DNA from: Adiantum capillus-veneris
Taxonomy: Eukaryota > Streptophyta > Polypodiopsida > Polypodiales > Pteridaceae
Direction: 5' to 3'
DNA length: 64,000 bases
Assembly: GCA_014529385.2 (NCBI GenBank)
Contig: CM043946.1
Location: forward strand, 33,870,558 to 33,934,557
Shown here: piece by piece, positions 1-10,725 of the stretch
Position numbering within the stretch: the stretch's first letter is position 1
Layout of the letters: every line of letters begins with the position of its first letter
Notes under the pieces: model-generated
What the model was told of the DNA's origin: nothing
Seen by the model: only the letters and a program-made list of their open reading frames with translations
Databases searched by the model: none
Position numbers and translations under genes: made by a program

Positions 1-2537
1 CTCGTATGGCGCGCTCTTGGTTTTCCCGAGAAATTTTTTCTTGGAATGGGTGGGAGGGTTGAGGTAGTTGGAAGTAAGGCCTTGGGGACCCATTGATATG
101 TACTCTTAGGTCGTGCAGGTTGAGTACTTGCAATATTACTGCTTGCTGCAACTACAAGTGTTGAAGTGCTAGGTTCATGGGTAGCCGGCAAAGACGAGTT
201 AACCACATTGGCTTGTGAATGTTGGCTATCCTTCAACTTTGCTAGAGTTTGCAACGTAGGTGACTTTGCTTGAAGAATAGGGGTAAGAGTCGGTGGTCGC
301 GTCGTGACACTACCAGTATCCCAATCAATAGTGCATTTGGTTGCCAACATCCACGTGCGTCCCAGGTTTACGTTGCCTTCCATAGCTCCCGCGGGCATGA
401 CTAGAAACCTCTGCACTATGATTCCATTGTCATAGACAATAGGGGTTTGGAGGACTCCAAGAATAGCAGTTTTCTTTTTATTAATGCCCTTGACTTGCAT
501 CGTACTCGGGGATAGGGTCGGTTTCCCTAATTGACACCAAACTCCATAGGATAACAAATTGTGTTTAGCTCCTGTATCTAATAAGTCATTGTATAGTACT
601 TTCCCATAGGGGCTATTTAGCTCAATTGGGTATCGTAGGGGTGGCTCAGATTCTAATGATTCGTCATCTGTGTCCTCGAAAAATGCTTGCGTGATTCCCA
701 GATTAGCCTCTCGTTGGCATCTAAGACGTTGTTGTCCTTCTCGAGCCTCAACTCTTGCTTGGATTTTTTTAAGCTCTGCTTGTTCCTTGGCAGCCTTCTT
801 TTGATGGATGGCTTGCAACTCTTCCTGGCTTAGAGGATCATAATATATTTTGAATTTGCTCCCATTAAGGAATCCAATGGTTTCAACTCCATCTAGAGTC
901 TCCACACGAATGGTACCTTGCGGAGTAATTTCACACACTCGATATGGTCCCTTACCAGCGTATTTCAATTTCTTATTTTCATAACGTACCCCGTACATAA
1001 GAACTTTATCACCAACCTTGATTTCTTTATCCTTTAAATGGCTATCAAACCACTTCTTTCTCCTATCCTTCTCCACTAGAGCATTTCGCACAGCTAATTG
1101 CCTTTCTTCATCTAGCCTTTCCAGGATATATAATCGCTCCACTAAGGGGTTACCATCCCAACCTTCTTGAGAAGCTACTCGAAGACTAGGAATGACAAAC
1201 TCCCATGGCATAACTGCTTCTTGGCCATACACCATCTTAAACGGTGTGCAATTAATAGAAACTTTATACGCAGTAGGATAAGCCCATAAAGCTGATGTAA
1301 GCTTTAGGTCCCAATCAGTGCGATGAGCCTCAACTGTCTTTGTCAAAATGGAGATGAGAGTTTTGTTGGTACTCTCAGCTTGGCCATTTGCTTGGGGATA
1401 ATAGGGTGTAGACTTGTGGTGAGATATCATGAATTTTGATGTGAGTTCTTTTATTACTTCATTTATAAAATGAGTTCCATTGTCACTCACAAGTTCAAAG
1501 GGGCATCCAAAACGTGTGATAATGTTCTCAAAGAGGAACTTAGCTGTTGTTTTTGCATCCGCCTTTCGTGTTGCTTTTGCTTCAGCCCATTTGGTTACAT
1601 AGTCGGTAGCCACCATGATATATCGTGATTGCGTGTTACGTGCAGCCGGACTAATCGGTCCTACAAAGTCTAAGCCCCACTTTTCAAATGGTTGGGTTAC
1701 CTTGATGGGATGTAGAGGCATCCTATCCCTTCTTTGTGGCTTGTTGAAGCGTTGGCATTCATCACATCCCTTTGCAAAAAGTGATGCATCCTTAAACAGA
1801 GTGGGCCACCAATAGGCTGACTGTAAGATCTTTCGGGCAGTCAACTTTCTTGAAAAGTGACCACCAGCTACGCCCATGTGTGCCTCTTGTAGAATATATA
1901 AATACTCATCCTCGCGGGCACAGTGTCTAAGAATATCATCTTTTCCTCTCTTATAGAGAGTTCCAGCCAGTAAGCAATAGGGTTCGCATTCCTTGATTAA
2001 TTTTTGAGCTATATCTTTTCGCAGTTCTTTGGGTGGAAAACCATTAACTAAGAAGTTAACAATCTTTTCACTCCATTCAGGCATTGTCTCAACAATGAAC
2101 AAAGGAGTATCAGGCAATTCATCATCAACCCCCGTAGGAGCTTCGCCATTAGGGATACGAGATAAATGATCCGCCATGACATGTTTCCTCCCAGGCCTCA
2201 CAACAACGGTGAAGTCAAACTCAAGAAGAATTAAAAACCACCGTGTAATTCGACCTGTGGAACACGGCTTGTTTACCAAATATAGCAAATTTTTATGATC
2301 AACATAAAACACAAACTTGGTAGCAAGAAGGTAATAGCAAAATTTCTTTACTGCGTAAATCATAGCTAGACCTTCGCGCTCTGTAGCAGTGTAGTTCATC
2401 TCGGCATCATTTAATTGGCGACTTGCAAAGCTAATAGGGTAGTCCAATTTATGTTCTCCTGGTTGAGTTAGAACACACCCAATAGCAAAATTTGATGCAT
2501 CAATATGCACATGAAAAGGTACATTCCAATCAGGTGT
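1..2537 (-). CDS. Family A Ty3/gypsy pol, 3' part: RNase H, integrase, C-terminal retropepsin-like domain (runs off window edge)
   Basis: This frame is open from just after a TGA at 2538-2540 to the window edge, about 845 codons. It begins in RNase H (HIDAS near 2500, DHKNLLYLVNKP near 2290). Next comes an integrase zinc domain (HMGVAGGH near 1880, CDEC near 1760) and a core with a complete triad: LDFVGP near 1675, SDNGTHF near 1485 and the Glu of QANGQAE near 1375, with exactly 35 residues between the last two acids. A basic C-terminal module (GKGPYRV near 950) follows. The frame then continues into a second aspartic-protease-like domain and a Pro/Ser/Thr-rich tail. Integrase inserts the cDNA and RNase H removes the RNA template. 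Everything reads as one polyprotein, so the tail is part of Pol and not a separate gene. The family resembles the Athila/Tat group, judged from RT and PBS. The true C-terminus lies outside the window. Confidence 0.88.
330..650 (-). other. Second retropepsin-like domain after integrase (family A)
   Basis: In the pol frame, about 250 residues after the integrase zinc site, the sequence reads LLDTGAKHNLLSYGVW (catalytic D-T-G near 578), then AILGVLQTP, and ends with NLGRTWM and TIDW. This order (hydrophobic-hydrophobic-D-T/S-G-A, then an LGxxW-type motif near the C-terminus) is that of retropepsins. It is separate from the usual protease in the gag-protease ORF near 4890. The same arrangement recurs in family B at about 27070 and 26820. 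A function in processing is inferred; only the motifs are seen. Confidence 0.75.
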
Positions 2538-3795
2538 TCACAGGATTGGAGCACTTGTTAGGGCCTTCTTTAATAACTCATAAGATTGATGACATTCTTC
2601 CGTCCAGTGAAACTCGATAAGAAGCTTGTACAATGGACGCGCTATCTCGGCAAAGTTTAAAATAAACCTTCGATAATAACCAACATGGCCCATAAATCTT
2701 TGAACTCCTTTATAGTTAGTAGGTGGTGGCAAATCGGCAATGGCTTTAATCTTACTCTCATCTGTGGATATCCCGTTCTTGGACATTTGCTTAACCCAAA
2801 ATTGGCATTTGAAAGGGTTCAATGAGATGCGATAAAATCTGCACCTTTCAAATATTTTTCATAGATATAACAAATGCTTCTCCCAAGAAGAATAAACACA
2901 AAGGTCGTCTAGGAAAGCTTCACAAAACTCCCTTAGAAACTTTAAACGCAGTGTTTATTAATCGTTGGAATGTAGCAGGGGCATTCGTTAAGCCAAAATC
3001 CATAACACGAAATGCAAACACTCCAAACTCTGTGATAAAAGCAGTTTTAGCTTGGTCCTCTAATGCAATTGTGATTTGATTGTAACCAGAGTACCCATCT
3101 AAAAAGCTATAAGCTTCCTTGCCCGCAACTCTTTCAAGCACATGTTCTGAATATGGCAAGGGATAATGATCTCTCCTAGTGGCTGCATTAACTTTCTTGA
3201 GGTCCACGCACACTCTTAGTTTCCCATTCTTTTTTGGCACAATGACTATTGGAGAAACCCATTCTGAGTGCTCAATAGGGTATATGAATCCACATTGGAT
3301 AAGTTTTTCAATCTCCTCTTGTACAATTTTGGCGTACTTAGGATTCATTGGATAGGGTCGTTGCTGGACGGGTTTAGCAGTGTTGATCATGGGAATTGTA
3401 TGTTGCACCACAGAAGGTGGAACGCCCTTCATGTCATGATATGTCCAAGCAAAGATATCCTTGTATTCCTTGAGGAGCTCCTTAAGTACAGCCTCTTCAG
3501 TTTCGGTAAGGTCTTGAGCAATAAAGACTGGTTTAGACTCCTCACCTGGTTCTGCTAATTCTATCTCTTTAACTACCGCTGGACCATCATAGACTCCACT
3601 GCTTCCATTGGTAGGTATTCGTTGGGCTTTGGCATACACAACCTTTCGCTCCCCCGTGATATAAGATTTAAAATGTTCAGGAGCAGTATGTAAGTCAGCA
3701 GGCTCTTGTCCTGACGGAGACCTTTCTTTTAGTTCTGCCTCCTTTTGCTGTTGTGCTAACTCTCGGTTTTGACGTCTTCTTATAGTTCGACTCAA
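2538..3795 (-). pseudogene. Family A reverse transcriptase, frameshifted and with a stop
   Basis: This is the palm and fingers region of a Ty3/gypsy reverse transcriptase. It shows the segment around WVSPIVIVPKKNGKLRVCVDL, then YSFLDGYSGYNQ and the conserved region before the catalytic loop. The catalytic motif is FLDDLCVYS near 2905, with both aspartates kept. Reading is broken twice. A frameshift near 2925 makes the first ORF end in an artificial tail, and an in-frame TGA lies at 2538-2540. The start at 3795 overlaps the end of the gag-protease ORF in another frame. The related copy at 15.8-16.1 kb reads through this same junction in one frame, so the break here looks like a small deletion of about four bases and not a conserved recoding site. 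Confidence 0.85.
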
Positions 3796-6700
3796 TTTCG
3801 CTCTGTAACCTCCAATTGAGCGAGGTCAATGGGTCGCGGGCTGCACCACATGACACTCTGGAGATATTCACCCCAACTGTCTACTAGCTTTCGATGAGCA
3901 TCACATGCCCCTAGATAACTAAGCCATTCTACAGTAGATCTTTCCTTGTTTATCCTAGCCCTCACATTTGCTCGATATCGTCGTCTCTTATATGACCTTT
4001 GTTTCTTGTTAAGGTTTTGATTTTGGTAAATGTTTGAACTCGACTCGCCTGATAGGTCTTCGCTTGTATCTTCTTCACTCTCATATGAATTACCATAGAT
4101 GGTCGTACTAGACCTTGAGTGTTCAGTTTCTATACTTGGCTCACTCGATGTTTCCTCAGGTTCTGAATCCATCTCTCCCTGAGATTCCGTTTCTAATGTG
4201 TATTGGCCTGAAGCCTTTGAGGAATCATCGGTTTCACTCTCAGGTAGGTGTGCCTCTTTCTTATCATCGGATGTTACATGCGCTACACCTAACATGTTTA
4301 CTGGTGCAATGTGTGGTATCTCTTCCCCATCTAGTGTTACCCAGGTTGTTCCTCTAGCTCCCCATGTATCTATAGTTTCCGCTAGGTGTACCCAATCGAC
4401 ATTGTCTGACTCAGCCATTCCGGGTAGGATATCCATATAAGGAGAGTTCTCCCCAATATCCGTGTCTTCGTTACACGTGTAACAATACTGTAACGGAGTT
4501 GAGTGAATTGTTGTGTCTGATCGATTATCAATGATGAATTTATTTCCTACAGGATGCGTTCGACCACTTAAAAGATCAACTCGAATGACAGAGTCTTGGA
4601 ACTGTAAGTAGACATGGTTTTTGGACCAGTCATGCACCATTTTTGCTTCCCTCATGAATGGATGCCCTAAGATCATCTCAAATGACATAGGATGCTTGGA
4701 AAAATCCATAACAATGAAAGTCTGCCTTACCTTGTGTCCCAAGTCCTTGATCCTGAGATCCTTAAGCATTCCAATAGGCGTAACAATAGATCCATTAGCC
4801 ATTTTTACCACTACGCTTGTGGCTTCAAGGTGAGGTCGCCCCATAGACTCCCAACAACTCTTTGTCACCATGCTGACTCCCGCACCACCGTCAAGGACTC
4901 CCTTTACAGTTAATCCTTTAGTAGTGATTGGCAGAGTAGCATTAGATTCATCACCTTCAAAGTATTGCCCCAACTTGTTAACGGGTACTTCAATTACAGA
5001 TTCATGTCCCGCCAGGTCAGATGGTGGTTCTAAATGTTCCTCATCATTCATTACCGAGTCAGGTTTGTTCATATGTGCAAACTGTGGTAATCCGGCCTGT
5101 AATTCTCCATTGAGGAAGGATCGTAGAGCTGAGACTAGCTCGGGGTCTTTATATAGTTTGGACATGATGGTGGTTCTAACTTCTGAAGACATGAAATCCA
5201 TCAATTTGGCAACATTTAATGGCATCTTGTGGGACGTAGGACCCTGACAAGAGAATGGTGAAGATGGAATCTCCACTTCCTCAAGGGGGTCGGGCATTCC
5301 CTCACCAAACATTCTCTCTAGTAGGAAAGGTATGTGTTCACTTTCAGATGTCCTACCCTCACTCTCTTCCCGAATGATACTGGGTATAGCTAACGGCCTG
5401 TAGTTCTTGTGAGGTTGAACTTGTGTGGGAAACACTGTGTCCGACATCTGGATATGTTTGGGTTCAGGTTCTAATGTTCGTTGAGTTTCTTCCACCAAAC
5501 CCCTCAGTTGTTGGACTCGTTCAATTTCCACTGTTGGGTTTGGATAGGTTCCAATCTTTCTCTTGCAATCCTCATTTTTCGTCTCTCGTGGCTTATCTTG
5601 GGGGTTCGCAACTGGGTGGTTTAACTTTGAATACTCTTTTGGTGTTCGTCGTAATTCCCTCTCGTGATCCTCCTCACTGGCTTTTTCCTTTGTAGTAATA
5701 GTTTTGGTCTCCGTGGTCTCTATCGAATCTGAGTCATCCTCAGGGTCATTCATATACACGGGATCCTCTCCTATCCCTATGTTAGTCTTTGAACTAGGTT
5801 TTGAGCCAGAAGCATTAAGGGATTTCTTTCTTCGTGTTTTCTTCTTTCTCGCTCGGCCAATGGATGCAGCATCTCTCTCTTCGAGGATGTCATTTTGCTT
5901 TTGGAGCATCAACCGTGTGAGTGCATTCACTGGTGCTATGTTTCTAGTTGGTGGTGTCCCATCAACAATCTCTATTAAGTTCAATGGTGTGATTTTCGAT
6001 GCGCTTGGATTGTTAGGACATTGTGCGATCAAATGATCTATGCCACAACGATTACAAATGAGTATTGGCATTGCCAATGCACTCCCTTGACTTGTTTGCA
6101 TTAGTGCAACATTCTTTTGCATTCTAATGGGGCACTCAGCTACTCGATGTGGTCCACCACATTCGTAGCACTGAAGAGGTGGTCTCCTGGCAAAACTATT
6201 AATGTTTTGGCCTCTTGCTGCTAGCGCAGTAGCTTGATATACCGGTTTGATTTGTCCCCAATGGTCTTCCATATAGTACATGGGACACTCCTCAAGCATG
6301 TCGACTCCATAGGTGATACTAGGGTCTATGTCCCCTTCGCAATCTACATAAGTACTAGATGACTCCCAACCTATTTGGTTCATAGGTGTAACTCTTGGAT
6401 GAGGGGGTTGCGGTCCTAGCACTGGAGGTGGCAATGGTGTGGTTTGGACCACATTTTGGGTTCTAGGGACCATGTGCTGTAATGGAAACTGTTGCTCCAT
6501 GGGTGGGGTAGGCATCAATGCAGGAACTCGAGGTGAGTCTACCCAAGCTATAGGCGGTCTATTTTCCATGATGCGTTTAAGCATTAGGCAATCCTTCGCT
6601 TGATGGCCATACCTACCACACGCGTTACAAGTCCCGTTAAACTTTACTCTGAAAGTAGGGCATTCACTCGTAGTATGTGGGCCCAAGAAAATTGAGCACC

Positions 6701-9065
6701 ATTGTTGCTCCCTTCTTGGATACATATGAGTGTTTTGTGGAGCACGATTACCCCTAAGGATTTCTTGGATGGCCTTGGTGAGATCTGCCAAAGTCATCTC
6801 AGATATCGTTTGCTCTTTCACGATTGGCTTTATCTTCATTGGCTCATGCCCTGATGCTTGCGAGCTACTTGACTTCGTCTCGGCACACACTCTTTCTCCT
6901 GCAATCATTAAATTATCCTCCAATTGGATTGCATTCATGGTGACTGCTTCCCAAGTAGTGATACCTCTAATGACTAGGCCATTATAGATACTTTCATGTC
7001 GTAGTCCCCTAATGAATCTATCGAGCAATTGGTTGTTGTTGAATCGCTCGTTTGGATTGCATCGAGAATTCAAATTCTTTAGGCGACTAATGAAGTCTCT
7101 CACGGATTCACCTTCTTCTCGTTGGGCTTTCTGGAGCTGAGAGGCTACACCCCAAAGTACTCCCTCTCGTATGTATTCTTCTAAGAATAGTCTCCTAAGA
7201 GTAGAGTAGATTGTTTTCTCTTCTACTCTTAAGGTTCTATACCAATCTCCAGCCTTTCCGCTTAGGGTCAAACTCAAAGCCTTACACTTATGTAGCTCAT
7301 TGTGCTCTTCCAAGGAATCGCACACATGTTCAAAGACTTCCATATGCTTTCTAGCATCTCCGTCTCCACTGAATTTCTGTGTGAGCTTAGCTACTTGAAC
7401 TGCCTTGCTCCTAGGCTCTCTATCAGGTGCACTACGCATGTTTTCCGCAATAGAGCGACCAATAGTTTGAGCAAATGCTGCCAAATATCCTATTTGAGCA
7501 GGTATAATGGGTGTATGTGCTCCTGGAACCACATGTGAGATGGGAGTTGGCCTTGGCCTTGGCATACGCGCGGCTCTTGGGTCCCAAATTTCGTATGGTG
7601 GTGTACCAGACGGTGGTCCAAAGTTTACAGGCGTGGCCCTAGGCATAGGGGGTGCTTGATATGGCATGTTATTATTAAATGGCATGGCTCCACTTGTATA
7701 AGAGCTTGGATAATTCCATTGTGGATTGTAAGCTCTTGGAATAATCGGAGGTGTAGGAGCTACATGAGGCTGAGGTACGACAGGTGCACATGATTGATAC
7801 ATACATGTAGGTATAGTTGGGGGCACTGTGCTACTAGGCATCGGCGCAGTGCTAACAAATGAACTCCATGGTGTACTTCTTGTCATGCTCACCATTGGGA
7901 TATGCATGGTAGCCGTAGTGTCATTAAGAGAAAGATGAGCTAGATCTGGGAAGGTAAAGATGCCACTTGTGGGCTCAGATTGTACTGAGGCTCCTGGCGA
8001 AACAACATATGGAGGATCAATGGGGCTCACTGAGGGAGTCTCCATTTGTGACAGGGTTGGTTGGTTGGCCTTTCCCGTATCCAAGAATCTCATTAGGCCT
8101 GTTGAAGGCATGTTGATCCCTGTGTTCTGTCTTTCTAACTCGACAATCCTATGGAGGACATCACAGACTTTCTGTTGTTGCTCATCTATGCTAGTAGCAC
8201 CCGATGTGGATTGTAGAACATCTAACCAACCCACATGATAGGTGTGTCCTGTGTACCGATCAGTTAAAGCTTCGGCTTGTAGGTCATACTCCCAATTATC
8301 GTTTAGGAATATCCCATCTAGGCGTGGCGTGCTGGAGGTTTCCCTTGAAGTGGAAGCATCATTGCTCCCCATAGCTTGCCCCTCCGTGACTGCTACCTTG
8401 GGAGCACTCGGTTGCTCGGCTGGCATGATTGTTGTCATGGGAGCCTTTGCTTTTAGGGCTTGACTTTTTTCTAGCCTTCGTAGGTTCTCAATTTCCCTCT
8501 CCCTTGTTGCTTGCATATAGCGTTCGATCTCTTGTACTTCGGCAAGACTCCTACCATCGGGTAGTAAAACCTCAGAGGGAGATAGTCCTAAAGGATTAGG
8601 AGGTGCAGTGGATGGAACATTCACATGCACACTCTCAAGAAGCATAGGGTCCATTTTAGGCATGAATGACGAATTTACTTCCCCACTCCCTTCATTTATT
8701 TCATTAACCGCATGTTCGGAGCGAGTAGCTCTACTAAGGGTCTCTTTTAAGCGGCTAAACACGCTGGACCCGGGCCGTGGGCCCATGGCATGCATGTCTT
8801 GACTTGAACTATTAGGTTTTGGTGTAGGATACCCCTCCATGACTTCGTAGTCAGAGGAAGAATCACTAGACACGATATGAGGATCTTGGGTCACGCTACC
8901 TTGAGTCCCGGCCGAAGGTCCAGAACCTAGGGTGGAGGAATAATGGGTGCCCGCGTAAATGGAGGCACTACCAATATGCTCGTGCTCTAACACTCGTCCA
9001 GAGCGTAGGTTCATATGACTTGGATCCCCTAGAAGTGTCAGTGAGGACCCGTGAAGGCTGCTCAC
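3792..9065 (-). CDS. Family A gag-protease polyprotein, 1757 aa
   Basis: A long intact ORF encoding the structural polyprotein of a Ty3/gypsy element. The N-terminus begins MSSLHGSSLT and soon has MNLRSGR, also found at the start of the family B gag. A Pro/Ser/Thr-rich linker precedes the retrotransposon-gag domain at about residues 570-740 (SGKAGDWYRTL near 605). Three CCHC zinc knuckles follow near residues 815 (CNACGRYGHQAKDC), 965 (CYECGGPHRVAEC) and 1003 (CNRCGIDHLIAQC). An aspartic-protease domain lies at about 1380-1470, with ILGHPF near 1463. Its active site reads LDGGAG: the catalytic Asp is kept, but the Ser/Thr after it is Gly, a one-base change from AGT to GGT compared with family B. 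The C-terminal 250 residues are acidic, Ser-rich and then basic. The ORF is far longer than a usual plant gag. The start is the first Met of an uninterrupted frame. Confidence 0.9.
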   Translation of the reverse strand: MSSLHGSSLTLLGDPSHMNLRSGRVLEHEHIGSASIYAGTHYSSTLGSGPSAGTQGSVTQDPHIVSSDSSSDYEVMEGYPTPKPNSSSQDMHAMGPRPGSSVFSRLKETLSRATRSEHAVNEINEGSGEVNSSFMPKMDPMLLESVHVNVPSTAPPNPLGLSPSEVLLPDGRSLAEVQEIERYMQATREREIENLRRLEKSQALKAKAPMTTIMPAEQPSAPKVAVTEGQAMGSNDASTSRETSSTPRLDGIFLNDNWEYDLQAEALTDRYTGHTYHVGWLDVLQSTSGATSIDEQQQKVCDVLHRIVELERQNTGINMPSTGLMRFLDTGKANQPTLSQMETPSVSPIDPPYVVSPGASVQSEPTSGIFTFPDLAHLSLNDTTATMHIPMVSMTRSTPWSSFVSTAPMPSSTVPPTIPTCMYQSCAPVVPQPHVAPTPPIIPRAYNPQWNYPSSYTSGAMPFNNNMPYQAPPMPRATPVNFGPPSGTPPYEIWDPRAARMPRPRPTPISHVVPGAHTPIIPAQIGYLAAFAQTIGRSIAENMRSAPDREPRSKAVQVAKLTQKFSGDGDARKHMEVFEHVCDSLEEHNELHKCKALSLTLSGKAGDWYRTLRVEEKTIYSTLRRLFLEEYIREGVLWGVASQLQKAQREEGESVRDFISRLKNLNSRCNPNERFNNNQLLDRFIRGLRHESIYNGLVIRGITTWEAVTMNAIQLEDNLMIAGERVCAETKSSSSQASGHEPMKIKPIVKEQTISEMTLADLTKAIQEILRGNRAPQNTHMYPRREQQWCSIFLGPHTTSECPTFRVKFNGTCNACGRYGHQAKDCLMLKRIMENRPPIAWVDSPRVPALMPTPPMEQQFPLQHMVPRTQNVVQTTPLPPPVLGPQPPHPRVTPMNQIGWESSSTYVDCEGDIDPSITYGVDMLEECPMYYMEDHWGQIKPVYQATALAARGQNINSFARRPPLQCYECGGPHRVAECPIRMQKNVALMQTSQGSALAMPILICNRCGIDHLIAQCPNNPSASKITPLNLIEIVDGTPPTRNIAPVNALTRLMLQKQNDILEERDAASIGRARKKKTRRKKSLNASGSKPSSKTNIGIGEDPVYMNDPEDDSDSIETTETKTITTKEKASEEDHERELRRTPKEYSKLNHPVANPQDKPRETKNEDCKRKIGTYPNPTVEIERVQQLRGLVEETQRTLEPEPKHIQMSDTVFPTQVQPHKNYRPLAIPSIIREESEGRTSESEHIPFLLERMFGEGMPDPLEEVEIPSSPFSCQGPTSHKMPLNVAKLMDFMSSEVRTTIMSKLYKDPELVSALRSFLNGELQAGLPQFAHMNKPDSVMNDEEHLEPPSDLAGHESVIEVPVNKLGQYFEGDESNATLPITTKGLTVKGVLDGGAGVSMVTKSCWESMGRPHLEATSVVVKMANGSIVTPIGMLKDLRIKDLGHKVRQTFIVMDFSKHPMSFEMILGHPFMREAKMVHDWSKNHVYLQFQDSVIRVDLLSGRTHPVGNKFIIDNRSDTTIHSTPLQYCYTCNEDTDIGENSPYMDILPGMAESDNVDWVHLAETIDTWGARGTTWVTLDGEEIPHIAPVNMLGVAHVTSDDKKEAHLPESETDDSSKASGQYTLETESQGEMDSEPEETSSEPSIETEHSRSSTTIYGNSYESEEDTSEDLSGESSSNIYQNQNLNKKQRSYKRRRYRANVRARINKERSTVEWLSYLGACDAHRKLVDSWGEYLQSVMWCSPRPIDLAQLEVTERN

Positions 9066-9878
9066 CTAGTAATTTTGGGTGTTTTGCAACCCAAGTCTTT
9101 TCTTATTTATTTATTTTTTGATTTTTTGGTCTTTTTTTTTCTGACCCAGCTATAGAATAGAACGTATGATAGCTCAAAATGAGCGTCTCGGTCAGAGGGA
9201 CGTGCCGTGCTTTATAGCCCTTTGTTTGGTCACTTTATGCCCTCGAAATCCCTAAAACCATCAATTTCTAGTAGGGAACTAGGCCCAAATTAGAAAGTCT
9301 AAGGGTGCAAGTGGGAAGAGAAGGGAGGAGAGTGGAGGACTTGCCCCACATGCTCTCATTCCCTCTTGAGGGGGTAGGGTATATATATAAGAGTGAGTCT
9401 AGTATATATCAGAGGACTGAGGCCTGGGCTTGGGCTTGGGCTTGGGCTTGGGCTTGGGATTGGGAAAATGATCCCGATCTCGATCAAAATTTTAGTGTAG
9501 CCCCCCAGTCACTCACGCTTAAATATTTTCGGTTTTTTTTATTTGTTCCACCTACTTCCTCTCTCACTACCTTACTGTGCAAAGACTGTGTGCACCCAAA
9601 CCTTGACAGAAAACTGTGTACAGACTGTGTGCAAGCAGAAATTGCTAACTGCCTTCCTACTTATTCATTCACTGCAAACAAGCTAACGACTACTAATTGT
9701 GCAAAGACTGTGTGCAAACAAAAAACACAACATTATGCAGAAATCACGGAACTTGCAGACAACACACAAATTAACAACTTACAGAAAAACAACTCATTCC
9801 TCTTCCTCTTCCTCTTCTTTCCTACTACAAACAACTCATAGGAGAAGCACAAAGTGCTTCTTGGGCTTAGTGCAGGGC
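9066..9878 (-). other. Untranslated leader of family A element
   Basis: About 0.8 kb between the PBS and the gag start, with no supported gene. It holds a run of GGGCTT hexamers at about 9424-9460 and a short repeated phrase (GTGCAAAGACTGTGTGCA) near 9578 and 9698. The 178-aa plus-strand ORF here owes its Ala-Trp repeats to the hexamer run and is not considered real. No copy of the palindrome found in the family B leader was seen. Confidence 0.7.
9424..9465. repeat. (GGGCTT)n short tandem repeat
   Basis: About six copies of the hexamer GGGCTT in a row, ending in a GGGATT variant, inside the family A leader. Confidence 0.9.
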
Positions 9879-9899
9879 GATTCCCCGGCAGCGGTGCCA
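9879..9899 (-). promoter_or_regulatory. Primer-binding site, tRNA-Asp type (family A)
   Basis: The minus strand reads TGGCACCGCTGCCGGGGAAT directly after the LTR end. This is complementary, with two mismatches from the plant consensus, to the 3' end of tRNA-Asp (CCCCGGCAACGGCGCCA). It starts four bases inside the LTR boundary. tRNA-Asp priming is typical of Athila/Tat-group elements. Confidence 0.85.
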
Positions 9900-9903
9900 A
9901 AAA

Positions 9904-10490
9904 TGTGCGCTCCTTGCCGCACTGTCGAAGGAAGGGACTTGCCGATACACCGTGTGCGAGCCACAAATGGCTCCAAGCACACAACAAGACTAATCTAGCA
10001 AGCTCAAGAGAGCAAAGGGTGTGTCACTCACCGCTCTACGCTCGCCTTCGTGGTGGATTCCTCGCCGCGATGAAGAAGAAGCTACAGTCGTGCCGCGCTC
10101 AATCGCTTCGCCGCCGTCGTGCCTTCGTAATGCTCGATCGCACACACACTCTCCCTCTCTCTCTCTCTCACACATACACACACACACGAGGAGGTGAAGA
10201 AGAAGAAGATGGAGATGGAGATGGAGCAAGAGCACTCTTCTATTGCACAAATGAGAGAATGAGTGAATTTTAGGTTTAGTTGGCTTTTATATGAGCTCAC
10301 CCCATTCACACTTGGGCGCCCATGCTTAGCCAACTAATCCCTTGAATGTCCCAGTTAGAGTGCGCCTCTCATCGGTGATCACTCTTACCCTTTTCCTATT
10401 GGTCCGACAAGCCCAGTACCTGACTCTACCAAATACATAATACACGTCCGTCGTAGGTGATGGGGTGTCCATGAGCCGTGAGGGTTAACA
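9904..10490 (-). repeat. 5' LTR of family A element, 587 bp
   Basis: On the minus strand it begins TGTTAACCCTCACGG and ends GGAGCGCACA, with TG...CA termini and the PBS just beyond. A TATA-like sequence (CATATAAAA) lies near 10284-10292. A second copy on the plus strand at 52031-52576 independently confirms the outer boundary. It contains short CT and CA runs. The matching 3' LTR lies outside the window. Confidence 0.87.
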
Positions 10491-10639
10491 TATATATACA
10501 TAAGGAAATTATTTTTTCAAATTTGAAAAAAAATACAGATTTTAAAAGAAAAGGATACTTTATATTCCTTAAAAAATTCACAGATAAGGGGTTTTACAAA
10601 CATGTCTTGAACGCATATGATATGGTAGTTTTACACATT
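10491..10639. other. Short AT-rich spacer, nothing recognised
   Basis: AT-rich DNA next to the family A LTR, with imperfect A/T palindromes (for example TTCAAATTTGAA near 10517). It probably belongs to the older element into which A inserted. Confidence 0.4.
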
Positions 10640-10725
10640 GTGAACCCCCCGAGGATGAGCTGCCACTGTTTTGGTCAAGATAGAAATTGAAGTCTTGTTA
10701 ATTCTCTCAGCTTGGCCATTTGCTC
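10640..10725 (-). pseudogene. Fragment of family A-like integrase
   Basis: The stretch ending CTCAGCTTGGCCATTTGCT at about 10707-10725 matches the family A integrase coding region near 1330-1395, which encodes the NGQAES part of the catalytic core. It has the same orientation as the relic at 13366-16117 and fits as its missing continuation, with about 200 bp of integrase lost between them. Confidence 0.6.

Noticed and set aside
3780-3800. Programmed frameshift between family A gag-protease and RT
   Set aside because: The related copy at 15.8-16.1 kb reads through in one frame, and family A lacks about four bases here, so a mutation is the simpler reading.
3792-9065. Many plus-strand ORFs of 60-125 aa opposite the gag-protease ORF
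   Set aside because: Shadows of the intact minus-strand ORF with its zinc knuckles and protease.
9305-9841. 178-aa plus-strand ORF with Ala-Trp repeats
   Set aside because: It arises from the GGGCTT hexamer run in the family A leader, antisense to the element.
9879-9899. tRNA-Asp-like sequence (also at 37511-37530)
   Set aside because: Only the 3' end of the tRNA is matched, directly next to an LTR end. These are primer-binding sites, not tRNA genes.
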